This document shows positions 1 to 7,136 of a stretch of 12,500 nucleotides of DNA, piece after piece; the stretch's first letter is position 1, and each line of letters opens with the position of its first letter. The stretch comes from Geminicoccaceae bacterium (GTDB lineage Bacteria; Pseudomonadota; Alphaproteobacteria; Geminicoccales; Geminicoccaceae): assembly GCA_020638465.1 (NCBI GenBank), contig JACKIM010000003.1, positions 1-12,500 of the forward strand. Direction: 5' to 3'. A program made the position numbers and the translations under genes. Below the pieces are notes generated by a model, which did no database searches, was not told the DNA's origin, and was given only the letters and a program-made list of their open reading frames with translations.

Positions 1-380
1 TCAGTGACCTCCTGTGCTGTCGGATAGTCGCGCCGGTCGAACACAGATGCGGGGCCGTGGTCCGCATGTTGAAGCGCACCTTCGACGAAGGCATGTTGCG
101 GATCGAACTGCTGATAGAAGATGTCGACCGCCGCGTCCTCGTCCTCGGCTTCGACCTCCTGGACGAAGCAGACCCACATGGCGCGGCGTTGGCGCACAAA
201 ATAGCGGTTCAAGGCGGGAACGCACTCGAACACCGCGTTGATCTCGCCGTCCATCGCGGCGTTCTCGAACTGCTCGACGGCATGGTCGCGGTCCTCGGCA
301 TCGCACAGCCAGGACTCGTTCTCGGAGCCGTAGCAGACGAGGTGTATTTTCAAGGGTCTCTGCGATGGTGTGTGGGGCAT
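1..380 (-). CDS. Hypothetical protein, 3' end beyond window
   Basis: An open frame starts at ATG 380-378 and runs without a stop to the left edge, giving at least 125 residues. The start is supported by a GGAGA ribosome binding site at 391-387, 6 nt upstream. The protein begins MPHTPSQRPLKIHLVCYGSE and has a balanced composition with many acidic residues and a tract EVEAEDEDAAVDIFYQQF in its second half. This contrasts with the Arg/Pro-rich proteins in the other frames of the same DNA. I do not recognise the family. It sits downstream of the ardC operon and has its own leader (381-462) related to the ardC leader, so it is probably a separate transcription unit under similar control and part of the mobile-element cargo. 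Confidence 0.7.
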   Translation of the reverse strand, partial: MPHTPSQRPLKIHLVCYGSENESWLCDAEDRDHAVEQFENAAMDGEINAVFECVPALNRYFVRQRRAMWVCFVQEVEAEDEDAAVDIFYQQFDPQHAFVEGALQHADHGPASVFDRRDYPTAQEVT

Positions 381-465
381 GGGCTTTCTCCGCGACAGGC
401 GGCCACGAGCCTCTCTCCGGCCTCGAACCCGTCACCGAAGCAAAGCACCGCCCTCTCACTCTACG
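381..465 (-). promoter_or_regulatory. 5' leader, second copy of the ardC-type element (candidate radC-motif RNA)
   Basis: The 82 nt upstream of the ATG at 380 can be aligned with the 82 nt upstream of ardC (3065-3146). Shared blocks, read on the plus strand, are TTCTCCGCGAC, AGCCTCTC, AACCCGTCAC and CCGCCCTCTCACTCT. The last block lies 68 nt from this start codon and 67 nt from the ardC start codon. By eye roughly three quarters of positions match. Further upstream, a CCGG-TTCT-CCGG hairpin is visible near 490. A conserved untranslated element before two unrelated genes suggests a cis-acting RNA. From memory, the radC RNA motif is an alphaproteobacterial leader found upstream of antirestriction, integrase and methyltransferase genes, and it would fit. 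That name is an inference. Confidence 0.5.
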
Positions 466-542
466 AGGGCAGCGCCACGGAGCCGGAGAACCGGAAACCC
501 GCGTGACCGGCGACGGCCAGAAACAGAAGAGCCGGCACGCTT

Positions 543-956
543 CTAAGGCGCGTCTGGCTCAGGAAGATCGGGCTCGCCATCGCGGAAGCGGTCAGGAATC
601 TCGTCCTCCGGTCCTTTCCAGACGACGCGGTTGCCGACCCAGATGGTGACGAAGCCGCGCCCCCTGGGTGCCGGCTTTGGCGGCGCCGGCTCGAAGTTGC
701 GGCAACTGAAATTCCCCGCCGTCCCCGAAAAGGCGGGAATCTTGCTGTTGCCGAGCAGCACGCGGTCGCAGAAGCCGGTCGGGCGCTTGACGCGGCGGCG
801 GGAAAGGCCGAGCCGGAACGCCTCGTAGTCGCGCTCCAGGCCCTCGGGCGGCGGCGTCCAATGGCGGCAGTCGCGGCAGTGGCCCCGCCGGTCGGATGCG
901 GGGTCGTCGAGCGGCGGGCCGCCATTGTAGCCGGGCGGAACGGGACGGTCGCTCAT
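543..956 (-). CDS. Small four-cysteine protein with YNGGPPLDD motif
   Basis: This is a 137-residue hypothetical protein. It opens with PPGYNGGPPLDD and has C-x2-C at Cys27/Cys30 (GHCRDCRHW), then single cysteines near 63 (GFCDRV) and 85 (FSCRNF). This is compatible with a four-Cys metal site, probably a small zinc-binding fold. The C-terminus is acidic and Pro-rich. The start ATG at 956 overlaps a TGA at 955-953 in the frame that the upstream gene probably once used, the same ATGA coupling seen between ardC and the DUF2958 gene. It is the last gene of the ardC operon; a leader for the next unit follows. The function is unknown and DNA or RNA binding is only a guess. Composition and motifs make this frame far more credible than the Arg/Pro-rich frame overlapping it. 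Confidence 0.8.
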   Translation of the reverse strand: MSDRPVPPGYNGGPPLDDPASDRRGHCRDCRHWTPPPEGLERDYEAFRLGLSRRRVKRPTGFCDRVLLGNSKIPAFSGTAGNFSCRNFEPAPPKPAPRGRGFVTIWVGNRVVWKGPEDEIPDRFRDGEPDLPEPDAP

Positions 957-1728
957 GGCTCGCCCCCGTCCGCGCGCGCAAGGGACGGGCGACGCGCGAG
1001 ACGACGACCGACCGCGTGTCGGCCGCCTGAGCGAGCCTTTCGATGGTGGCGAGGTCTGCGTCCGGGCAATCGCCCGTCACCTCGATCTCGACGTAATGCC
1101 CGCCGCTGCCGACCTTGGAATCGCGCAGCCGGTGGCCCGACGAGGTGTAGAAGCTCTCGTGCCGCTCGATGAGACGGACGCGCGAGCGCAGGAAGATAAG
1201 GCCCGAGCCGAGATTGCCGCAGAACAGGAACTCGTCGGCTTCCGTGGCCTTCGGCCCGCCGCCGATCTTGCGGTGGCCGATCTGGCGGAAGGCCGCGTCG
1301 AAGCGCGACGGGTCGGGTGTGATCCGCGCCTGCGTCGCCGCATGGAAAACCCAGGGCGGCCGGTGCGGGTCGAGCCGGCCAACCGCGATCTGATGCAGGA
1401 AATCGGCAAAGCTCGCCGGGTCCGCCGGATAGGGACAGGTCCGCCAGACCTTTCGGATCGTCTTGCGCAGATCGTCGGGGAAGGAGAAGAGCCGCGCGCG
1501 CGCCCGACGCCACCAGGCCGCGCGTTCCCTGCGCCGGTCGCGTTCCAGTTCGTCCCACCACACCACGCGGCGGGCCATTTCCTCCTCGACGCCGTGCTGG
1601 CCGGCAGCGATCTGGTCGGCGAAAAGGGGCAGCGCCTCCCTTTCGAGGCGCTGCTTGCGGTGGAACGCCGCACGCTTGCGCGACGTGTCCCGGTAGGGCT
1701 CGGGCCTGTGCCAGCGACGGAAGCGCAT
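592..1728 (-). CDS. Hypothetical protein, probably frameshifted near its 3' end
   Basis: The start ATG at 1728 shares its A with the TGA of the DUF2958 gene (TGATG) and follows GGAGGG at 1740-1735 with 6-nt spacing; an in-frame ATG at 1743 lies before that site. About 243 residues look genuine: a basic start (MRFRRWHRPEPYRDTSRKRA), a Trp/Arg-rich helical stretch (MARRVVWWDELERDRRRERA), then a more globular part with FLFCGNLGSGLIFLRSRVRL and GGHYVEIEVTGDCPDADLAT. I do not recognise the family. Below about 1000 the frame becomes Arg/Pro-rich and runs 365 nt out of frame through the next gene to a TAG at 592, which is not plausible as conserved protein. Moving into the neighbouring frame near 963-979 would end it at TGA 953 with ATGA coupling to the next gene. 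It is therefore best read as a real gene with a small indel, or a sequence error, near its end. Confidence 0.55.
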   Translation of the reverse strand: MRFRRWHRPEPYRDTSRKRAAFHRKQRLEREALPLFADQIAAGQHGVEEEMARRVVWWDELERDRRRERAAWWRRARARLFSFPDDLRKTIRKVWRTCPYPADPASFADFLHQIAVGRLDPHRPPWVFHAATQARITPDPSRFDAAFRQIGHRKIGGGPKATEADEFLFCGNLGSGLIFLRSRVRLIERHESFYTSSGHRLRDSKVGSGGHYVEIEVTGDCPDADLATIERLAQAADTRSVVVSRVARPLRARTGASHERPSRSARLQWRPAARRPRIRPAGPLPRLPPLDAAARGPGARLRGVPARPFPPPRQAPDRLLRPRAARQQQDSRLFGDGGEFQLPQLRAGAAKAGTQGARLRHHLGRQPRRLERTGGRDS

Positions 1729-2099
1729 CACGCACCCTCCCATCGCGACTGCCGCGCCGTGCGGATGATCCGCTCGGCCGCCCGGATGCTGCCAGCCTCG
1801 CGCGCGGCTTCCGCCCAGATCGAGATCGGGAAATCGCCGGTGAACAGGATGTCGCGCTCGATGCCCATGCCGAACGGCAGCCGCAACGAGGACAGTTCCT
1901 CCAGCGAGAAGCTGCCAAGCTCGGGATGGCCGATGTCGGCCAGGCCGAACATTATGTCGCCATCCTCATCCAATTCGGTGGCGAGCCAGACGCCCGCACC
2001 GAAGGGATTGAAGAACTTCACGACGGGCACATGATCGACGTCGCGCTGGCATCCATTGGCGAGAAGCTGCGCGCGCAGCTCGTCGGTCAGGAGAATCAT
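1728..2099 (-). CDS. DUF2958 domain-containing protein
   Basis: This 123-residue protein matches the DUF2958 family, which is common on alphaproteobacterial plasmids and integrative elements and has no known biochemical function. Recognisable family features, in order, are the N-terminal LLTDELRAQLLANG helix, a VVKFFNPFGAGVWLATELDEDGD block, FGLADIGHPELGSFSLEEL, and GIERDILFTGDFPISIW. The length is typical for the family. The ATG at 2099 overlaps the ardC TGA (ATGA), so translation is probably coupled. The downstream gene starts on its stop codon (TGATG). Position behind ardC in the same operon suggests a role in mobile-element establishment, but this is inferred from association only. Confidence 0.88.
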   Translation of the reverse strand: MILLTDELRAQLLANGCQRDVDHVPVVKFFNPFGAGVWLATELDEDGDIMFGLADIGHPELGSFSLEELSSLRLPFGMGIERDILFTGDFPISIWAEAAREAGSIRAAERIIRTARQSRWEGA

Positions 2100-3064
2100 G
2101 CCGCCCTCCTGTCGATCTCGACCGCGCCGGTGTCGGTATCGTCGGTTTCGCCGGTATCCGGCAGGAAGCCGAGCAGCCAGTCGGCCGCCTTGCTGGCCTG
2201 GGAGGCTGCGCGCACGATGGCGCGGTTGTCCTCGCGCAGCACCTCCAGCCAGGAGCCGATGTAATCGGCATGGCGGACGGTCGGCACGATGCCGAGCGAT
2301 GCGCAGCAGAACGCGGCGGTGATCTCGGCCACCAGTTCCTCGAAAGCGTATTTCTTCGTGCCGAAGGAACCGGAGAAATCACGGGCAAGGCGGGACGGAT
2401 GGCCCGTCGCGTGACCCATCTCGTGCAGCGCCGTCCGGTGCCAGTTGATCGGCTCGAAATAGGCTTGCGGCGGCGGCACCATCACGAAGTCTTGCGAGGG
2501 GACGTAGAAGGCGCGATTGCCACCGATGCGAAAGTCGATGCCGGTGGCACGGATCAGCGCCTCGACCTGCGGCTCGATCAGGCCCGGTGGGGGCGGCGGT
2601 GCGACGGTGGCGATCTCCTCGGGCAGTCCCTCGCATTGGGCGGCATTGAAGACCGTGAAGCGTTTCAGGAACGGGATCTTCCCCGGCTCTTCGCCCATCT
2701 CGCGGGCGCGGCGCTTCTCATCCTCGGGCGTGAAGCGGTCGGCATAGACGACAGTGGTGCCGCGTTCGCCCTTGCGGACATTGCCGCCGAGGGCCGCCGC
2801 CTGGCGATAGGTGAGCCAGCCCTGGCCGGGGAAGCCATGCTGGATCACCGCGCCCCAGAGGATCAGGATGTTGATGCCGCTATAGGCGCGGGAGGTAGCG
2901 GCGTTCCTCGGCAGGCCGAGCGGGGCCTGCGCCGTGGACGAGCCCCAGGGCTGGACCCAGGGGAACTGCCCGGCCTCCAGCTCGGCGATGATCTTGCCGG
3001 TGATTTCGTCGTAAAGGTTCGCCCGCTCCGAGGCCGGGTGCGCGCTGCGGTCATATCTGGTCAT
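2096..3064 (-). CDS. ardC: ArdC family antirestriction protein
   Basis: This 322-residue protein has the two-part ArdC architecture. Residues 15-150 form the N-terminal ssDNA-binding domain (DUF1738-like), with LYDEITGKIIAELEAGQFPW, GLPRN, YSGINILILW, WLTYRQA, GGNVRKGERGTTVVYADRF and the FTVFNAAQCEGL segment. Residues 165-300 form a zincin-like metallopeptidase domain with HEMGH at 214-218 and a downstream FEELVAE in which Glu243 is a likely third zinc ligand. ArdC proteins protect incoming plasmid DNA from host restriction during conjugation; the role of the peptidase domain is less clear. A GGAGA site lies about 6-8 nt before the ATG. The gene is preceded by a long structured leader (3065-3230) and followed in overlap by the DUF2958 gene, a typical ICE/plasmid early operon. 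Family assignment is firm. Confidence 0.95.
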   Translation of the reverse strand: MTRYDRSAHPASERANLYDEITGKIIAELEAGQFPWVQPWGSSTAQAPLGLPRNAATSRAYSGINILILWGAVIQHGFPGQGWLTYRQAAALGGNVRKGERGTTVVYADRFTPEDEKRRAREMGEEPGKIPFLKRFTVFNAAQCEGLPEEIATVAPPPPPGLIEPQVEALIRATGIDFRIGGNRAFYVPSQDFVMVPPPQAYFEPINWHRTALHEMGHATGHPSRLARDFSGSFGTKKYAFEELVAEITAAFCCASLGIVPTVRHADYIGSWLEVLREDNRAIVRAASQASKAADWLLGFLPDTGETDDTDTGAVEIDRRAA

Positions 3065-3230
3065 CGCGGTTCTCCGCGACGGGCGCCGGAAGCCTCTCCT
3101 CCAGCCCTCAACCCGTCACGGCAAACCCGTCCGCCCTCTCACTCTCAGGGGGCGTTGCGGGGTCTCCCCGCTCGAAGGGGGTGCGCCGGCAACGAAGTGC
3201 CGGCCAGGGGGAAGGCTTTCCCCCGCAAGA
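3065..3230 (-). ncRNA. Structured 5' leader of ardC (candidate radC-motif RNA)
   Basis: About 240 nt separate the HerA stop from ardC, and the last ~165 nt before ardC hold an ordered set of hairpins. In plus coordinates these are GGGGGAA/TTCCCCC (3207-3224), GCCGGC/GCCGGC (3185-3204), GCGGGG/CCCCGC (about 3157-3171) and ACGG/CCGT around 3117-3130. The ardC-proximal 82 nt recur before the gene at 380. On the transcript the conserved blocks read GAGTGAGAGGGCGG, GTGACGGGTT, GAGAGGCT and GTCGCGGAGAA, the last containing the Shine-Dalgarno sequence. A hairpin array ending in the SD site fits a cis-regulatory leader. The radC RNA motif of alphaproteobacteria occurs before antirestriction genes and is my best candidate, unverified. 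No strong promoter is visible upstream; TTATAC at 3278-3273 is a possible -10. Confidence 0.55.
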
Positions 3231-3306
3231 ACCGAACCAAGGGCCGCACCACAGATGCCACGCCCGCATCGCGTATAACCCTGGGACGTGCCGAAACGAG
3301 GCATGG

Positions 3307-5301
3307 TCAGGTGCCCCAAGCACTAACCACCGTGTCCAGGGGAAATGGGGTAGTGCTCTTTGACCATTCATGGAATGGAGCCGCTGTCTGGCTGTATGGC
3401 CCGGGATCGGGCCGATCAAACTGAACGCGCGTCGGGATATGGAAGGCACTGCCGAAAACAATCGCCTCGCCGGAAGCCAGGATAGTGACCTGATCCAACA
3501 GACGGCGCGCCTGCATGGGAATTATCCGGCGGAAATGGTCGATGTCGTCGGGGTTCTGGAGCCTGTGGCTGATGAAATTCGCGCATTGGCTGATGATGGT
3601 CTGGCTGATCTCGCTCGGCCGCTGGCTGGCGATGATGAGCGAAAGACCGAATTTGCGCCCCTCCTTGGCGATCCGCTCATAGGTAAGGCGCGCAAGGCGA
3701 TGCCCGCGATCCTCGTCTGATCTGGCGGGACGGGCATAGTTGTGCGCTTCTTCAAGCACCAAAACCCAAGGGTTCTTGTAGCGCGAAGCCGCCGGAAGAC
3801 GCTCGCGCGCCTCCAATAGCACACGGCCGATCACCGCGCAGGCATAGGGCAGAACCTCGTTGCTGAGCATGGAGAGATCGAGAACCGAAACCTTTGGCCC
3901 AGTTGCCGCGCCAAGCCCGAAGCCCCGGAACCAGCCTGACAGATTCTCGATCTTCGTGTCGGTATCCTCGTAGTTGAGAAAGGCCCGCCACCGCTTGTCA
4001 TCCAAACGAGTCTTGAGGCGCAGTTTCAGCGTCGTCAGATGGGCGTCAACGCGAAACGTATCCTCCTTCGAGACCGCGCGGTTGATAAGGGAAGGATCTG
4101 TAAGCGTAGCCCGACCAATTGGCAGAGGAGAATCGGCTGTCCGCATTCCGGCCTCTGCCGTCGCACTTCCACCCACAATCTTGCTGCGGATGGCGTCCTT
4201 GAGCTTTTCCGCTTCGGCCGCAATTGCGGCTTGGTTGTTCATGACCTCCGTGTTGTAGTCATTGGCGAGACGATGGTTCTGAAACAAGACCTCGAAAGCC
4301 GCAGTATCAACGCCGGTATCCGCCAGATGCCCTGTCACGGCATCGCAGTGAGAGCCCGCTGCCTTTTTCTTGATCTTGGTCAGCTCACTCAACAGTTGAT
4401 CGAGCGCGCTCATGGCGTTTTGGAGGGCGTTCATATTGACAGCGGCCGCGGCATCGCCGCCCTTGGCGATCGCCCACCAATCTTTCAACACGGGCTCCTG
4501 TGTCTGCTCCGCGGCACTGAGCCAGGCACAGATCTCTTCGGCATTCATGAACCAGAGAGGGAGAGCGAACTCCTCGCCATTCAGATAGATGCGGTCTGGC
4601 AAACGCACAGCCGTTGCGGCCGTCGGGAAGGCTTTGCCATATTCCCCATTTATATCCAGAATGAAGACGTGCGGTTCCTCGGCCGCGCCATCCAGCGCCT
4701 TCATGGCTTTCTGTATCAGGCTCGATACGGAGAAGGACTTGCCGGAGCCGGTGTTGCCTACGATAGCCAAGGGCCGCGAAAACAGGTCATTGTAGGAAGC
4801 GCGCACGACGTTGCGGGCCTGGCCAGTCGGAAAGCCAATTCTCAGGTCACAGTCGAAGTCCTTGTCGTCGTAGTCTTCCGGTTTGTTGCGCCGGGGAGGA
4901 ATCTCGAAGACTGCGCGCAGTATGTCAGGTGAGCCGATCTCCGCCGGGGTATCGAGTGTCGGCAGAACGGAAATGCCTGGACTGAACGACGGTTCATCAT
5001 CCGCATGCTGGATGGTGCCCAGAAGTTGAACGCTGGCGACGCGGCGCGGCTTCATCAGTTCGAGGTTGAGATCATCGCCATTGTTCGGATCGAAGGTTTC
5101 ACGGGCCTCGAGATCGGTGATGATGCCGATGACGGTCTCTCCGGCACCGAGCGAGAAGGTCAGGTAAGCGTTGATCGCGATTGCGATCTGAACGCCATCC
5201 AGAGTGGCACGCAATGCCGAACGGGTTTCAGGGAGAAGTTCTACCTTTACCCGAAAGCCCTGAACCGAGACGATATGGCCGACCAGCCGAGGATTATCCA
5301 T
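3307..5301 (-). CDS. herA: HerA-like hexameric ATPase of a SIR2-HerA antiphage system
   Basis: This 664-residue FtsK/HerA-superfamily ATPase has an N-terminal beta-rich region (1-130) resembling the HAS barrel of HerA. It has Walker A GNTGSGKS at 182-189, the HerA-type DINGEYG at 216-222, Walker B WVLVLEEAH at 512-520, a sensor-like ASQRPSEI at 559-565, and HRLQNPDD at 579-586 with a candidate arginine finger (Arg580). A helical, partly coiled insertion occupies about 255-380. In known HerA-Sir2 defence, HerA hexamers assemble with SIR2 subunits, and infection triggers NAD+ loss. The start codon abuts the SIR2 stop (TAGATG), so expression is translationally coupled and roughly stoichiometric. 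All key ATPase motifs are intact. The partner gene makes defence far more likely than chromosomal end-resection (HerA-NurA), for which no nuclease is present. Confidence 0.92.
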   Translation of the reverse strand: MDNPRLVGHIVSVQGFRVKVELLPETRSALRATLDGVQIAIAINAYLTFSLGAGETVIGIITDLEARETFDPNNGDDLNLELMKPRRVASVQLLGTIQHADDEPSFSPGISVLPTLDTPAEIGSPDILRAVFEIPPRRNKPEDYDDKDFDCDLRIGFPTGQARNVVRASYNDLFSRPLAIVGNTGSGKSFSVSSLIQKAMKALDGAAEEPHVFILDINGEYGKAFPTAATAVRLPDRIYLNGEEFALPLWFMNAEEICAWLSAAEQTQEPVLKDWWAIAKGGDAAAAVNMNALQNAMSALDQLLSELTKIKKKAAGSHCDAVTGHLADTGVDTAAFEVLFQNHRLANDYNTEVMNNQAAIAAEAEKLKDAIRSKIVGGSATAEAGMRTADSPLPIGRATLTDPSLINRAVSKEDTFRVDAHLTTLKLRLKTRLDDKRWRAFLNYEDTDTKIENLSGWFRGFGLGAATGPKVSVLDLSMLSNEVLPYACAVIGRVLLEARERLPAASRYKNPWVLVLEEAHNYARPARSDEDRGHRLARLTYERIAKEGRKFGLSLIIASQRPSEISQTIISQCANFISHRLQNPDDIDHFRRIIPMQARRLLDQVTILASGEAIVFGSAFHIPTRVQFDRPDPGPYSQTAAPFHEWSKSTTPFPLDTVVSAWGT

Positions 5302-6693
5302 CTAAGCCCCCGCGCCGGCACTGGGATCAGTTGGCGTTTCGGAGGAGGCAATCTGCTTCTCGAACCGCCGCAGCCGCAGAAAATCGTCGAGCCACTGCAC
5401 GTCGGGCATCACCAATGTCGCAAAGTCGTCGAAGGTCGCGAGTGTGAACGGCGCGGCGGCGAAAGCATCTGTCGTGGGACAGAGAACAAAGGCCCGTTTG
5501 CCGAGATCCTTATAGCGCCGGATGCGTTCGATGACCGGACTGTCGGGATTGGGCTCGATCACCAGCATCATCAGCGATGGGTTCATCAGTGCATTCTCGA
5601 TGATCCGGCTGACGTGATCATCCCCGAATCCATAGCCAAGAACGAGCAAGAAGGTCTGCGGAATGCCAAGCCGCACCTGGAACGAACGGAACAGATGCGC
5701 GTAGGGCATAGTCAGGGTCTGTGCGAATTTGTTGGCTGTGGGCAGGATACCCACCGAAGGCGTCTTGTCGGCCAGCGGCACGAGCGCGGCGGCCTTGTCC
5801 GCCGGACTCTTCGTTGCATAGGACTGAAAAGGCGTCAGATCAGTATGGCGGGCACGCATTTCATCGCCATGTTCGAACCAGTGGATCGAGCCATGCAGCT
5901 TGTAGAAATGCAGGAACTTGTCGAAGCGGCGGACGCGACCTTCCGCCACCTCGCCCGGATAGTAAATGTCGAGGCCATAGACGGACGGATCGAAGCGAGC
6001 AGCCGCGCGCCCCGTGAATCCATCAAAATACTGAACACCCAGCAGTTCCATCGCCTGTTCGAAGAGCGTGTCGTAGTTCAGGGTGAAGAGATGCGCACGC
6101 CCGAGATTGCTGTCGCGGGCAATCAGTTTGGAGAGAAACGCCAGTTGGGGTGCGATCCCCTTTGCCGAGGTCGCGGACGTGGTGTCTGGCAGTGATAGCG
6201 CACACTCTGAGAAGATGGCGATCCGCAGGCGGCGAACGAACCAACGCAAATCGGCGGTATTTGGGGCCGGCGTCTCTGGCCAGGTGACAGCGGAAAACGG
6301 TGCGCCTACAGATTCCGCGACGACCAAGGCGTTGGCGATGAAAGACAGCCATGCCTCAAAACCAATCGGAGCACCGTGAACACTAGCAAATGCCACAGCA
6401 TTCTTCCGCGATTCTATGATGGGTTTGATCGAGGGCGGGAGATCGGGCAGTGCTTCTATGGTTGCGAGCACCTCTTTCTCCAGATTGGCCATGGTCTTGC
6501 CGCCTGCCGAGACCGAGGTGCCCGATCCCGTCAAAACAACGAGATTTTCCATGCGCAGCCATTCGGAGATCAACGCCTGGAGGCGAATGCGCCCTTGTCT
6601 CTGATCCAAGCCAACCAGCAGATCGCCAACGCCGCCGCCCTCCGTTGGGCCGATGAGCCTGTATTCTATCGGCACAGGCGCTGCTGGTGTCAT
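5302..6693 (-). CDS. SIR2 family protein, predicted NADase effector of a SIR2-HerA antiphage system
   Basis: This 463-residue protein carries SIR2 signatures: LTGSGTS at 54-60 (NAD-binding glycine loop), FTLNYDTLFE at 203-212 (the N-x-D motif), KLHGSIHW at 265-272 with His267 as the predicted catalytic base, and LGYGFGDDH at 352-360 near the C-terminal Rossmann half. No zinc-ribbon cysteines of protein deacetylases are seen. This and its length fit the bacterial defence SIR2 class, which degrades NAD+ in infected cells. Its ATG (6693) overlaps the VapC TGA (ATGA), with G-rich AGGGGGGAGAG just upstream as ribosome binding site, and its TAG abuts the HerA start. It therefore sits inside a toxin-antitoxin-led operon. 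Activity as NADase is inferred from the family and the HerA partner. Confidence 0.92.
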   Translation of the reverse strand: MTPAAPVPIEYRLIGPTEGGGVGDLLVGLDQRQGRIRLQALISEWLRMENLVVLTGSGTSVSAGGKTMANLEKEVLATIEALPDLPPSIKPIIESRKNAVAFASVHGAPIGFEAWLSFIANALVVAESVGAPFSAVTWPETPAPNTADLRWFVRRLRIAIFSECALSLPDTTSATSAKGIAPQLAFLSKLIARDSNLGRAHLFTLNYDTLFEQAMELLGVQYFDGFTGRAAARFDPSVYGLDIYYPGEVAEGRVRRFDKFLHFYKLHGSIHWFEHGDEMRARHTDLTPFQSYATKSPADKAAALVPLADKTPSVGILPTANKFAQTLTMPYAHLFRSFQVRLGIPQTFLLVLGYGFGDDHVSRIIENALMNPSLMMLVIEPNPDSPVIERIRRYKDLGKRAFVLCPTTDAFAAAPFTLATFDDFATLVMPDVQWLDDFLRLRRFEKQIASSETPTDPSAGAGA

Positions 6694-7136
6694 ATCTCTC
6701 CCCCCTCTGCTCCACGGCGCAAGGGGTTGACGATTTGAAGCCCCCTGAAATCCTTTTCGTTATCCGTGACGACCACACAGTCGTTTGCTCCCGCCACTGC
6801 GGCAATGATCATGTCGAGTCCGCTTCGCGGACGCCCTGCCGCCTTCCCCTCTGCCATCAACCTCGCCCAGATCAGGCCCGCCTTGTCGTCGAACGAGAGA
6901 ATGCGGCCGGCGAACAGCTCCTGCGGCCCTTCCGGCCCGGAGAACCAGGCATCGAGAGCATCGCGCTTTTTCCCGCGCGGTTTCTCCAGAATGCCGCGGC
7001 GGATCTCGGCGATGGTCAGCGCCGAAATGAACAGGTCGTCATCACGCTGCTCTGCCCACCACGCCAGCAGCGCCTCCGACGGCTGCGGCTTGACTATGTT
7101 GCTGATAATGTTGGTGTCGAGGAGATAGCGCGTCAC
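6690..7136 (-). CDS. vapC: PIN-domain ribonuclease toxin (VapC/FitB type)
   Basis: This 148-residue protein is a full-length PIN domain. The acidic metal-binding residues are all visible: Asp7 in YLLDTNIIS, Glu44 in ALTIAEIRRGI, Asp108 in SGLDMIIAAVA and Asp125 in VVVTDNEKDF. VapC toxins are Mg2+-dependent endoribonucleases, often cutting tRNA or rRNA, and are held inactive by a VapB partner. The start is GTG at 7136, overlapping the antitoxin TGA (GTGA). The stop overlaps the SIR2 start (ATGA), so the toxin gene is coupled on both sides. The FitB-like spelling of the motifs suggests the FitAB branch of VapBC. The active site looks intact. RNA target is not predictable. Confidence 0.92.
   Translation of the reverse strand: MTRYLLDTNIISNIVKPQPSEALLAWWAEQRDDDLFISALTIAEIRRGILEKPRGKKRDALDAWFSGPEGPQELFAGRILSFDDKAGLIWARLMAEGKAAGRPRSGLDMIIAAVAGANDCVVVTDNEKDFRGLQIVNPLRRGAEGGEI

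Noticed and set aside
1..459. Minus-strand 152-residue frame at the left edge
   Set aside because: Extremely Arg-rich and Pro-rich with no fold-like pattern. The frame starting at 380 in the same region has a good ribosome binding site and balanced composition.
57..506. Plus-strand 149-residue frame
   Set aside because: It is the complement of the accepted left-edge gene and its leader, with no ribosome binding site and no recognisable motif.
592..952. Extension of the third ardC-operon gene through the four-cysteine gene as a genuine domain
   Set aside because: The translated extension is Arg/Pro/Ala-rich, typical of an out-of-phase frame in GC-rich DNA, while the overlapping 137-residue protein shows conserved-looking motifs.
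955..2034. Long plus-strand frame of 359 residues
   Set aside because: It is antisense to the DUF2958 gene and its neighbour. Open antisense frames are common at this GC content, and no domain is recognisable.
3150..3230. Tandem hairpins before ardC as a CRISPR or IS remnant
   Set aside because: The hairpins differ from one another in sequence, have no regular spacer unit and no transposase nearby. Their position next to the repeated leader fits an RNA element.
2270..3424. Long plus-strand frame of 384 residues
   Set aside because: Antisense to ardC, which has unmistakable ArdC and HEMGH motifs.
4039..6195. Plus-strand frames of 297 and 396 residues across the HerA and SIR2 genes
   Set aside because: Both are antisense to genes with intact catalytic motifs and show no family signature.
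5302..6693. SIR2 protein as a metabolic protein deacetylase (CobB)
   Set aside because: The zinc-ribbon cysteines of deacetylase sirtuins are missing, the protein is much longer than CobB, and it is coupled to a HerA ATPase.
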